The position numbers and the translations under genes are program-made. From positions 1 to 15,637 of the forward strand of contig JANXTP010000276.1 in assembly GCA_025352345.1 (NCBI GenBank): 15,637 nucleotides of DNA. The letters are read 5' to 3'. This document shows positions 1 to 6,538 of the stretch, one piece after another. The DNA is from Burkholderiales bacterium (GTDB lineage: Bacteria; Pseudomonadota; Gammaproteobacteria; Burkholderiales; Burkholderiaceae_C). A model generated the notes under the pieces. The model searched no databases, was not told the origin of the DNA, and worked only from the letters and a program-made list of their open reading frames with translations. How positions within the stretch are numbered: the stretch's first letter is position 1; every line of letters begins with the position of its first letter.

Positions 1-1
1 G

Positions 2-949
2 TTTCGCGCTGCCGTCCAGAACTTCAAGGACATCGAGGTGGTCGCGATCAACGACCTGCTCGAGCCCGAGTACCTCGCCTACATGCTGCAGTACGACTCG
101 GTGCACGGCCGCTTCGAAGGGAGCATCGCGGTCGACGGCAACACGCTGATCGTCAACGGCAAGAACATCCGCCTGACGCAGGAGCGTGATCCGGCGAACC
201 TGAAGTGGTCGGCCGTCGGTGCCGAAATCGTCGTCGAAGCGACCGGCCTGTTCCTGACTAAGGAGACGGCCGAGAAGCACCTCGTCGCCGGTGCGAAGAA
301 GGTCATCCTGTCGGCACCGTCGAAGGACGACACGCCGATGTTCGTCTACGGCGTGAACGACAAGACCTATGCCGGCCAGGCAATCATCTCAAACGCCTCG
401 TGCACGACGAACTGCCTGGCGCCCGTGGCCAAGGTGCTGCATGACAAATGGGGCATCAAGCGCGGCCTGATGACAACGGTGCACGCGACGACCGCGACGC
501 AGAAGACCGTCGATGGCCCGTCGAACAAGGACTGGCGCGGCGGTCGCGGCATTCTCGAGAACATCATCCCGTCGTCCACCGGCGCGGCCAAGGCGGTCGG
601 TGTGGTGATTCCGGCGCTCAACAAAAAGCTCACCGGCATGTCGTTCCGCGTGCCGACCTCCGATGTGTCGGTGATCGACCTCACGGTTGAACTCGTCAAG
701 GAAGCCAGCTACGCAGAGATTTGCGCCGAAATGAAAGCGCAATCCGAAGGCGCGATGAAAGGCGTGCTGGGCTACACCGAAGACAAGGTCGTTTCGACCG
801 ACTTCCGGGGCGAGCCGATGACTTCGGTGTTCGACGCCGATGCGGGCATTGCGCTCGACAGCACTTTCGTCAAGGTCGTCGCCTGGTACGACAACGAATG
901 GGGCTACTCGAACAAGGTGCTGGAGATGGTGCGGGTGGTCGCGAAGTAA
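2..949 (+). CDS. gap: Glyceraldehyde-3-phosphate dehydrogenase, 5' end cut by window
   Basis: Cytoplasmic glycolytic/gluconeogenic enzyme that oxidises glyceraldehyde 3-phosphate to 1,3-bisphosphoglycerate with NAD+. The frame is open from base 2 and gives 315 residues. About 16 N-terminal residues, including the start codon and the first dinucleotide-binding glycine motif, lie before the window, so the internal ATG-like start at base 38 is not the real one. The catalytic Cys is in SNASCTTNC (codon at 401-403) and the partner His is in TTVHATT (codon at 482-484). The Asp of VAINDL sits where NAD-preferring enzymes carry an acidic residue. The C-terminal WYDNEWGYSNKV motif is complete. The gene converges on the SPOR-like gene across a 39-base gap holding a GC-rich hairpin. 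The family call is certain; I assume a glycolytic Gap, since no neighbour suggests a specialised paralogue. Confidence 0.97.
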   Translation, partial: FRAAVQNFKDIEVVAINDLLEPEYLAYMLQYDSVHGRFEGSIAVDGNTLIVNGKNIRLTQERDPANLKWSAVGAEIVVEATGLFLTKETAEKHLVAGAKKVILSAPSKDDTPMFVYGVNDKTYAGQAIISNASCTTNCLAPVAKVLHDKWGIKRGLMTTVHATTATQKTVDGPSNKDWRGGRGILENIIPSSTGAAKAVGVVIPALNKKLTGMSFRVPTSDVSVIDLTVELVKEASYAEICAEMKAQSEGAMKGVLGYTEDKVVSTDFRGEPMTSVFDADAGIALDSTFVKVVAWYDNEWGYSNKVLEMVRVVAK

Positions 950-957
950 GACGCACC

Positions 958-985
958 CGAGGCGCCGTGGGCGCCCCGCGCCTCG
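958..985. terminator. GC-rich hairpin between convergent genes, possible bidirectional terminator
   Basis: CGAGGCGC and GCGCCTCG form a perfect 8-bp stem around a 12-base loop. The hairpin sits 9 bases after the gap stop codon and 4 bases before the end of the SPOR-like gene on the other strand. Position and symmetry fit a two-way terminator. There is no T-tract on either side, so a classic intrinsic terminator is not proven. Confidence 0.45.
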
Positions 986-988
986 CCC

Positions 989-1657
989 TCAGCGGGCGGT
1001 GCAGGGTGTGAAGCTGCGGCCCACCACGCTGGCCGGCAGGGACTCCAGCACCGCGACCTCGTCCGGTGTGGCGTCGATCCGCAGGCGGTGCTGCGGTGCG
1101 GCCGTGGCGCTCGCTGCATCCGGCGTGATCGGCACCCACCGGCGGGCAATGCGACGGGTTTTCGCGCTGGCCGCCAGCGCGGTTTCTGCGGTCGCCAATT
1201 CGGCGCCGCTGAACGGACCGGCTTCCAGGCAGCGCGTGCCGGGAGGCGCTGGAGGCGGTGGCACCGGCACAGCAACCACTGCAACGCCGGCTGAAGCGAC
1301 GGAGGCCGCCGAGGCCACGGAGGCAGCTGATGCAGCTGATGCTGCCGAAGCGCTGGCCTCGACAGCCGCTGGTGATGACGCTGCGTCCGACGCCGGCGTG
1401 CTCGGCGCACTGGCCGCGTCGGTGGCGCTGGCCGGGTTGGCCGCCGCGCTCGCTGCCGAAGCCAGTGGGGCCGGGGCCGATGCCGCGACGGGCGTTGTCA
1501 GCAGTTGCACCGCTTCGGGATGCACCTGCCGGGCCAGTCGCTCCGGTTCATGGTCGCCGCCTGCGGCGGCGCCGCTGGCAGTCCCGAACCCGCCCTGCGA
1601 CCAGACGAAGAACGCCAGATTCGCCAGCAGCAGGACCAGCAGCAGGCCTCTCAACAT
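989..1657 (-). CDS. Membrane-anchored, Ala-rich protein with C-terminal SPOR-like domain
   Basis: A 222-residue protein. Residues 3-19 form one hydrophobic segment (LLLVLLLANLAFFVW) with a positive residue before it, so the C-terminal part probably lies in the periplasm. Residues 58-138 are a low-complexity Ala/Ser/Pro linker. Residues 142-221 (from RCLEAGPFSG to the C-terminus) resemble the SPOR fold, a peptidoglycan-binding domain found in cell-division and cell-wall proteins. The architecture (one transmembrane helix, flexible linker, terminal SPOR) is the usual one for such proteins. The domain match is by eye and imperfect. The gene starts 14 bases after birA stops on the same strand, so it is probably the last gene of a SET-birA-SPOR unit. 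No enzymatic role is implied; a structural or septal role is inference. Confidence 0.75.
   Translation of the reverse strand: MLRGLLLVLLLANLAFFVWSQGGFGTASGAAAGGDHEPERLARQVHPEAVQLLTTPVAASAPAPLASAASAAANPASATDAASAPSTPASDAASSPAAVEASASAASAASAASVASAASVASAGVAVVAVPVPPPPAPPGTRCLEAGPFSGAELATAETALAASAKTRRIARRWVPITPDAASATAAPQHRLRIDATPDEVAVLESLPASVVGRSFTPCTAR
1292..1351 (-). repeat. Short Ala-Ala-Ser/Val codon repeat in the SPOR-protein linker
   Basis: About 20 codons encode tandem three-residue units (AAS, with VAS variants) at residues 103-122 of the SPOR-like protein. At DNA level the units are imperfect 9-base repeats, with two adjacent identical GCAGCTGAT-type units on the plus strand. This is a flexible spacer and a likely site of strain-to-strain length change. 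Confidence 0.6.
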
Positions 1658-1671
1658 GACGTTGGCTGGTC

Positions 1672-2661
1672 TTAGGCGGGGCGCAGCCTGACGCTGACCT
1701 CGCCGGACATCACCTCGCGCAGCCCGTCACCGTCTACGCGCACGCGCAGTGCGCCGTTGCTCGACACGCCTTCGGCCACGCCGTCGATGCCGCTGGCCGC
1801 ACGCAGCAGCGCCTCGGATCCGCTGAGGCTCGTTGTTCCCGCATGCACGGCGCGGCCGCGCAGCACATCGCGCGCGGCGAAGCGGTCGGCAAAGGCGGCA
1901 AAGCCTTCACGTTCAAAGCGCTGCAGTGCCTCGACCAGTGGCAGCACGATGCGCGCCAGCACCTGCGGTGCGCTGGCCTCGGGATCGACCTCTTGCAGGC
2001 AGGCAAAACCGCTGGCGGCCTGCGACTGGGCCAGCGACAAGGGCAGCACATTCAGGCCGACGCCGACCACCGCCAGCCGCATCTCACCGGCCGGCACGGT
2101 CTCGATCAACAGGCCACCGAGCTTGCGGCCCTCGGCGGTGCTGCCTTCGGGCGGCATCAGCCACAGGTCGTTCGGCCACTTGATGCCGATCCAAGGGGCG
2201 GTCGTGGGTGCAGCGTTTCTGACGCTGCCGGCGTGGCCGGCCGGATCGAGCGCGTCGGCCAGCGCCACGCCGACCGCCAGCGAAAAACCGGACCAATCGA
2301 CCGGTGCCAACGGCATCGCCAGCGAGAACGTCAGCGATGCCACCGCTTCGGATTGCCACACCCGGCCGTGCCGACCGCGCCCCTGCGTCTGGTGTTCGGC
2401 CACCAGCAGGCAGGGCTGGTGATCGGCAGTACGCCGCCCGAAGGCCTGGCTTTCGGTGCTGCGGCGCACCTGGGCCAGGTCGCCCTCGAACGACAACCGG
2501 CTGGCGACGCGGGCCCGTTCGAGCAGCGCCGAGTTGGTCGACGCGATCTCCGAGACCACCTCGATGCTCAGGTTCGGCAACCGCGGCGCCAGCTGGTGGT
2601 AGAGCTGCTCCACGTTCCATTGCAGCCCATGGTCGGCAGAGAGTGACAAAGATGAATTCAT
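1672..2661 (-). CDS. birA: Biotin--[acetyl-CoA-carboxylase] ligase, catalytic form without HTH
   Basis: Attaches biotin to the biotin-carrier domain of acetyl-CoA carboxylase through biotinyl-5'-AMP, in the cytoplasm. The product is 329 residues. STN at 41-43 and the biotin/ATP loop GRGRHGRVW at 94-102 are present, followed by KWPNDLW at 161-167 and KLGGLLIE at 180-187, the expected order for the LplA/BirA catalytic fold. The small C-terminal beta domain follows. The N-terminus goes straight into the catalytic domain, so the winged-helix repressor domain of E. coli BirA is missing and this should be a ligase that does not regulate transcription. About 25 extra residues lie between the STN region and the GRGR loop. 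I chose the ATG at 2661 because it overlaps the TGA of the upstream SET gene (ATGA), which suggests coupled translation. An in-frame start at 2709 would lie inside the SET gene. Confidence 0.95.
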   Translation of the reverse strand: MNSSLSLSADHGLQWNVEQLYHQLAPRLPNLSIEVVSEIASTNSALLERARVASRLSFEGDLAQVRRSTESQAFGRRTADHQPCLLVAEHQTQGRGRHGRVWQSEAVASLTFSLAMPLAPVDWSGFSLAVGVALADALDPAGHAGSVRNAAPTTAPWIGIKWPNDLWLMPPEGSTAEGRKLGGLLIETVPAGEMRLAVVGVGLNVLPLSLAQSQAASGFACLQEVDPEASAPQVLARIVLPLVEALQRFEREGFAAFADRFAARDVLRGRAVHAGTTSLSGSEALLRAASGIDGVAEGVSSNGALRVRVDGDGLREVMSGEVSVRLRPA

Positions 2662-3164
2662 CGTGTTTTCGGTGCCAGCATGGTGCCGCGACAGGAGGGG
2701 CTGCCGCAACGGCAGGCGTATTGCTTCTTCAGTTTGGCGGTCTGGCGTTCGTCGAGCACCAGCCCATAGTCGTAGAACAGCTCGTCGCCCGGCTGCAGGT
2801 CGCGCAAGGCCCGGATGAACACGCGCCCGTCGGTTTCATCGGCCTGGCAGTTCGGCTCGCAGGCGTGGTTGATCCAGCGCGAGCTGTTGCCGCCGACCTT
2901 GGCATCGATCACCCGCCCGCCCTCCAGGCTGAAGTAAAAGGTATGGTTGGGATCGTCGGGATCATGCGGGTGGCGGCGCAGGGCCTCGGGCCAGCCAATC
3001 ACTTCGCCGGTGTATTCGATGATCCGTTCGTCGCGGGCGATCGGTGCCATCGCGAACACGCCCTGACCATGCACGCTGCTGCGCCGTACCTGAAAGCGCC
3101 GTTTCGATGTCAGGGGGGAGGTGTTTCGCGCCGTCACTTGCGTCATCGACTTCTTTGGGTACAT
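2658..3164 (-). CDS. SET-domain protein-lysine N-methyltransferase
   Basis: A 168-residue protein consisting almost only of a SET domain, the fold that transfers methyl groups from S-adenosylmethionine to lysine side chains. The N-SET start VHGQGVFA is at residues 31-38, EYTGEV at 50-55 and the AdoMet motif NHACEPNC at 99-106. The catalytic-tyrosine region ELFYDYG is at 128-134, and a post-SET zinc motif CRCGSPSC (Cys 151, 153, 158) completes the domain. All hallmark residues are present, so it should be active; the substrate is unknown. The ATG at 3146 (162 residues), preceded by AAAGAAG, is an equally possible start. The frame stays open far upstream, but that part is antisense to topB and is not real. 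The gene is first in a SET-birA-SPOR unit and divergent from topB. Confidence 0.88.
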   Translation of the reverse strand: MYPKKSMTQVTARNTSPLTSKRRFQVRRSSVHGQGVFAMAPIARDERIIEYTGEVIGWPEALRRHPHDPDDPNHTFYFSLEGGRVIDAKVGGNSSRWINHACEPNCQADETDGRVFIRALRDLQPGDELFYDYGLVLDERQTAKLKKQYACRCGSPSCRGTMLAPKTR

Positions 3165-3170
3165 TGAAAT

Positions 3171-3212
3171 TGTGGGCGCGCGCAGGCGCATGCCCGTGCG
3201 TGTGGGCGCGCG
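3171..3212. repeat. Two exact copies of TGTGGGCGCGCG, 30 bp apart, in a divergent promoter region
   Basis: Copies lie at 3171-3182 and 3201-3212, identical over 12 bases and starting exactly 30 bp apart, about three helical turns. The first copy begins 7 bases upstream of the SET start at 3164. The second lies where a transcript from the candidate -10 at 3222-3227 would begin. The arrangement fits a pair of operator sites on one face of the DNA, but no regulator is known. Confidence 0.4.
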
Positions 3213-3221
3213 AGACGGTGA

Positions 3222-3227
3222 ATTGTA
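3222..3227 (-). promoter_or_regulatory. Candidate -10 element (TACAAT) for the SET-birA-SPOR unit
   Basis: On the minus strand TACAAT differs from the consensus TATAAT at one base and stands out in GC-rich surroundings, 57 bases before the SET start. The hexamer 17 bases upstream, TCGATG, matches the -35 consensus at only three positions, so an activator or another sigma factor may be involved. I find no convincing promoter for topB in the same gap. Confidence 0.3.
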
Positions 3228-3299
3228 GAGAGGCGCTCGTCGCGCATCGAGCCCGTGTCGATCCACCCCGCGATACCTTTCCAGCGTTTGACAAAAAAC

Positions 3300-5918
3300 A
3301 TGACCAAGACTTTGATCATTGCCGAGAAGCCCAGCGTCGCCCAGGACATCGTGCGCGCGCTCACCCCTGTGGCCGGCAAGTTCGACAAGCAAGCCGATCA
3401 TTTCGAGAACGACCGCTATGTCGTCACCTCGGCCGTAGGCCACCTGGTGGAGATCAAGGCGCCGGAGGAATTCGACGTCAAGCGCGGCAAATGGAGCTTC
3501 AACAACCTGCCGGTGATCCCGCCGCACTTCGACCTGGCGCCGATCGACAAGGCCAAGTCGCGGCTGACGGCGGTGGTCAAGCTGGTCAAGCGCAAGGATG
3601 TGACCGCGCTGATCAACGCCTGTGACGCGGGCCGCGAAGGCGAGCTGATCTTCCGGCTGATCGTGCAGTACGCCGGCAGCGAGAAGAAGCCGATCGACAA
3701 GCCGATCCAGCGGCTGTGGCTGCAGAGCATGACGCCACAGGCGATCCGCGACGGCTTCGACAAGCTGCGCGGCGATACCGAGATGCAGGGCCTGTCCGAC
3801 GCGGCGCGCAGCCGCAGCGAGGCCGACTGGCTGGTCGGCATCAACGGCACCCGCGCGATGACCGCGTTCAATTCCCGCGATGGCGGCTTCTTCCTGACCA
3901 CGGTGGGCCGCGTGCAGACGCCGACGCTCAGCGTGGTGGTCGAGCGCGAGGAGAAGATCCGCAAGCACGTCTCGCGGCCCTACTGGGAAATCAAGGCGAC
4001 CTTCGCGGCGGTGGCCGGCGAATACGACGGCAAGTGGTTCGACCCGAAGTGGAAGAAGAACCCCGACGATGCCGAACTGCGCAGTGACCGCGTCTGGAAC
4101 GAGGCCGATGCCCAGGCCATCGCGCAGGCGGTGCGTGGCCAGCCGGCCAGCGTCACCGAAGAGGCCAAGCCCAGTACGCAGAGTGCGCCCAGCTTGTACG
4201 ACTTGACCTCCCTGCAGCGTGAGGCCAACTCGCGCTTCGGCTTCAGCGCCAAGACGACGCTGTCGATCGCGCAGGCGCTGTACGAGAAACACAAGGTGCT
4301 GACCTACCCGCGGACCGACAGCAAGGCGCTGCCGGAGGACTACCTGCCGGTGGTCAAGGAGACGATGGCGATGCTGGCCGACGAAGAGCTGCCCGGCCCG
4401 CTTCGTGCCTTGTCGGGCCACGCGCGCAAGGCGCTGAACGATGGCTATGTGAAGCCGAACAAGCGCATCTTCGACAACGCCAAGGTGTCGGACCACTTCG
4501 CCATCATCCCGACGCTGCTGGCACCGAAGAGCCTGACCGAGATCGAGGCCAAGCTCTACGACATGGTCGTCAAGCGCTTCCTCGCGGTGTTCTACCCGCC
4601 GGCCGAGTTCATGGTCACCACCCGGATTTCAACGGTCAAAGCCGCCGGCAAGGACTTCACGTTCCAGACCAACGGCAAGGTGATGGTCAAGCCGGGCTGG
4701 CTGGCGGTCTACGGCCGCGAGGCGCAGGAAGACGATGCGAATCTGGTCGCGGTGGCGCCAAACGAAATCGTGCGCACCGAGAACGTCGATGTCAACGCGC
4801 TGAAGACCAAGCCGCCGGCGCGCTACACCGAAGCGACCTTGCTCAGCGCGATGGAAGGCGCCGGCAAGCTGATCGACGACGACGAGTTGCGCGAGGCGAT
4901 GGCCGAGAAGGGCCTGGGCACGCCAGCGACGCGCGCGCAGACGATCGAAGGGCTGATCCTCGAGAAGTACATGGTGCGCGAAGGCCGTGAGCTGATCCCG
5001 ACCGCCAAGGCTTTTCAGTTGATGACGCTGCTGCGCGGTTTGCAGGTCGAGGAGCTGACGCAGCCCGAGCTGACCGGCAACTGGGAATACCAGCTCGCGC
5101 AGATGGGGCACGGCAAGCTCAGCCGCGACGCCTTCATGGCCGAGATCGCGGTGATGACGCAGCGCATCGTCGCCAAGGCCAAGGAATACGACCGCGACAC
5201 GATCCCTGGTGACTACGCGACGCTGAAGGTGCCGTGCCCGAACTGCGGCGGCGTGGTCAAGGAAAACTACCGTCGCTACACCTGCATCGGCAAGAACGGT
5301 GCGGCGCCGGTGGAAGGCGCCGAAGGCCCGGGCTGCGGTTTTTCCATCAGCAAGATCCCCGGCAGCCGCAGCTTCGAGCTGCCCGAGGTCGAGGCCTTCA
5401 TCGCGAACAAGAAGATCGGCCCGCTCGAAGGCTTCCGCTCGAAGGCGGGATGGCCATTCACCGCCGAGATCAAGCTGGTGTTTGATGACGAGATCAAGAA
5501 CTGGAAACTCGAATTCGACTTCGGCGACGACGCCAAGGCCGAGGCCGGCGAGCCGGTCGATTTCTCCGAACAGGAACCGCTCGGCCACTGCCCGAAGGAC
5601 CAGGGCAAGGTCTACGAGCACGGCACCAGCTATGTGTGCGAGCACGCTGTCGGTGCCAACGTCACCTGTGACTTCAAGAGCGGCAAGATCATCCTGCAGC
5701 AACCGGTGCCGCGCGAGCAGATGACCCGGCTACTGCAGACCGGTAAGACCGACCTGCTGGAGAACTTCGTGTCGAACAAGACCCGGCGCAAGTTCAAGGC
5801 GCGCCTGGCTTTCGACGCGAAGGAAGGCAAGGTCAGCTTCGAGTTCGAGCCGCGGCCGGCCAAGCCGGCTGTGAAGGGCGCTGCAGCGAAGAAGGTGGCT
5901 GCGAAGAAGGCGGCCTAG
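3300..5918 (+). CDS. topB: DNA topoisomerase III (type IA)
   Basis: Type IA topoisomerase that cuts one DNA strand through a 5'-phosphotyrosine link, passes a strand and reseals; it decatenates and resolves recombination or replication intermediates. The product is 872 residues. The TOPRIM domain begins at TLIIAEKPS with Glu9 and contains DAGREGE at 109-115. The catalytic tyrosine is Tyr336 in TYPRTDS. Two zinc-finger-like modules follow: Cys 646, 649, 662, 679, and a degenerate one with Cys 764, 780, 790. The protein ends in a Lys/Ala-rich tail (AAAKKVAAKKAA) likely to contact DNA. The TOPRIM acidic triad reads DxG instead of DxD. The ATG at 3300 matches the usual N-terminus MTKTLIIAEKPS; a GTG at 3255 would add 15 atypical residues. 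No strong Shine-Dalgarno sequence is visible. Family membership is clear; the choice of topB over topA follows the overall sequence and zinc-module pattern. Confidence 0.93.
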   Translation: MTKTLIIAEKPSVAQDIVRALTPVAGKFDKQADHFENDRYVVTSAVGHLVEIKAPEEFDVKRGKWSFNNLPVIPPHFDLAPIDKAKSRLTAVVKLVKRKDVTALINACDAGREGELIFRLIVQYAGSEKKPIDKPIQRLWLQSMTPQAIRDGFDKLRGDTEMQGLSDAARSRSEADWLVGINGTRAMTAFNSRDGGFFLTTVGRVQTPTLSVVVEREEKIRKHVSRPYWEIKATFAAVAGEYDGKWFDPKWKKNPDDAELRSDRVWNEADAQAIAQAVRGQPASVTEEAKPSTQSAPSLYDLTSLQREANSRFGFSAKTTLSIAQALYEKHKVLTYPRTDSKALPEDYLPVVKETMAMLADEELPGPLRALSGHARKALNDGYVKPNKRIFDNAKVSDHFAIIPTLLAPKSLTEIEAKLYDMVVKRFLAVFYPPAEFMVTTRISTVKAAGKDFTFQTNGKVMVKPGWLAVYGREAQEDDANLVAVAPNEIVRTENVDVNALKTKPPARYTEATLLSAMEGAGKLIDDDELREAMAEKGLGTPATRAQTIEGLILEKYMVREGRELIPTAKAFQLMTLLRGLQVEELTQPELTGNWEYQLAQMGHGKLSRDAFMAEIAVMTQRIVAKAKEYDRDTIPGDYATLKVPCPNCGGVVKENYRRYTCIGKNGAAPVEGAEGPGCGFSISKIPGSRSFELPEVEAFIANKKIGPLEGFRSKAGWPFTAEIKLVFDDEIKNWKLEFDFGDDAKAEAGEPVDFSEQEPLGHCPKDQGKVYEHGTSYVCEHAVGANVTCDFKSGKIILQQPVPREQMTRLLQTGKTDLLENFVSNKTRRKFKARLAFDAKEGKVSFEFEPRPAKPAVKGAAAKKVAAKKAA

Positions 5919-5922
5919 CGGT

Positions 5923-5937
5923 GCGGCGTCGGGCCGC
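5923..5937. terminator. Small GC hairpin between convergent topB and flavin reductase gene
   Basis: GCGGC and GCCGC form a 5-bp stem around a 5-base loop inside the 22-base gap between the two stop codons. It has no T-tract, and such short GC stems occur often by chance in this genome. Confidence 0.2.
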
Positions 5938-5940
5938 CGG

Positions 5941-6450
5941 TCACAACGGCAGCTCGGTGTAGAACTTGCCGTCGTGGAAGATCAGTGGCAGCGCGCCCTC
6001 CCGGTGGCGGCAGTGCTCGACCTCGCCGACGAAGATGATGTGGTCGCCCTCTTCGTACTGGCTGCGGTTGAAGCATTCGAACGCTGCCATCACGCCGTCG
6101 AGGATCGGCGCGCCGCTCGCACCGGTGCGCATCGCGATGCCATCGAAGCGATCGATGTCACGGCGCGAAAAGCGTTCGGCGACGTGGCGCTGGTCGGCGG
6201 CCAGGATGTTGATCGCGTAGTGCGAGCCACGGCTGAAGGCCGACATCGTCGAGGCCTGCCGCGACAGGCTCCACAGCACCAGCGGAGGCGTCAGCGACAC
6301 CGAGTTGAAGGAGTTGGCAGTCACGCCGACCGGCGCGCCGCTGGCGTCGAGCGCGGTGATCACCGTCACGCCGGTGGCGAAGGTGCGCAAGGCGGCGCGG
6401 AACTCGGCGCTGGAAAAACTCGGGGGCTGAGCCTCGGGAGGTGTACTCAT
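5941..6450 (-). CDS. Flavin reductase-like FMN-binding protein
   Basis: A 169-residue protein of the flavin-reductase-like, FMN-binding split-barrel family. Members reduce FMN or FAD with NAD(P)H, often to supply a partner monooxygenase. FATGVTVITA at 24-33 and GVTANSFNSVSLTPPLVLWSL at about 42-62 form the flavin-binding core. GSHYAINIL at 75-83 and the GDHIIFVGEV strand at 135-144 complete the barrel. The ATG at 6450 matches the family N-terminus, MSTPPEAQ before the FRAALRTFATG helix. A longer in-frame start at 6588 would run through the upstream hairpin and into the neighbouring gene. No monooxygenase gene is next to it, so the physiological partner is unknown. It is the second gene on the minus strand after the GAF/PEP-CTERM gene, with 88 bases between them. 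Confidence 0.9.
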   Translation of the reverse strand: MSTPPEAQPPSFSSAEFRAALRTFATGVTVITALDASGAPVGVTANSFNSVSLTPPLVLWSLSRQASTMSAFSRGSHYAINILAADQRHVAERFSRRDIDRFDGIAMRTGASGAPILDGVMAAFECFNRSQYEEGDHIIFVGEVEHCRHREGALPLIFHDGKFYTELPL

Positions 6451-6466
6451 CGCCCGATTCTGAGCG

Positions 6467-6506
6467 AAGCCAGAGCCTCCCCACCGATGTGGGGATGCTC
6501 TGGCTT
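6467..6506. terminator. Long near-perfect hairpin between GAF/PEP-CTERM gene and flavin reductase gene
   Basis: The outer 10-bp stem AAGCCAGAGC/GCTCTGGCTT is followed by one mismatch, then the inner 7-bp stem TCCCCAC/GTGGGGA around a 4-base loop. It lies 33 bases after the stop codon of the GAF/PEP-CTERM gene and 17 bases before the flavin reductase start, both on the minus strand. It most likely ends transcription of the upstream gene, or folds in the leader of the downstream one. There is no T-run after either arm, so a factor-independent terminator is not certain. Confidence 0.5.
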
Positions 6507-6538
6507 GCCGGTGCGCCGCGATCGCCGCGGCAGGTGGA

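Noticed and set aside
840..1691. 283-codon plus-strand open frame across the gap end and SPOR gene, Ala/Thr-rich
   Set aside because: It overlaps gap out of frame and is the reverse of the Ala-rich linker; the minus-strand reading has a membrane anchor, a SPOR-like end and proper spacing to birA.
3165..4496. Open frame that would extend the SET protein to 612 residues as a large fusion
   Set aside because: The added part is exactly antisense to topB, has the His/Arg/Leu-rich look of reverse-strand shadow frames, and holds no recognisable domain.
4629..5702. 357-codon minus-strand open frame opposite topB
   Set aside because: Shadow of topB codon bias; no domain or start signal recognised.
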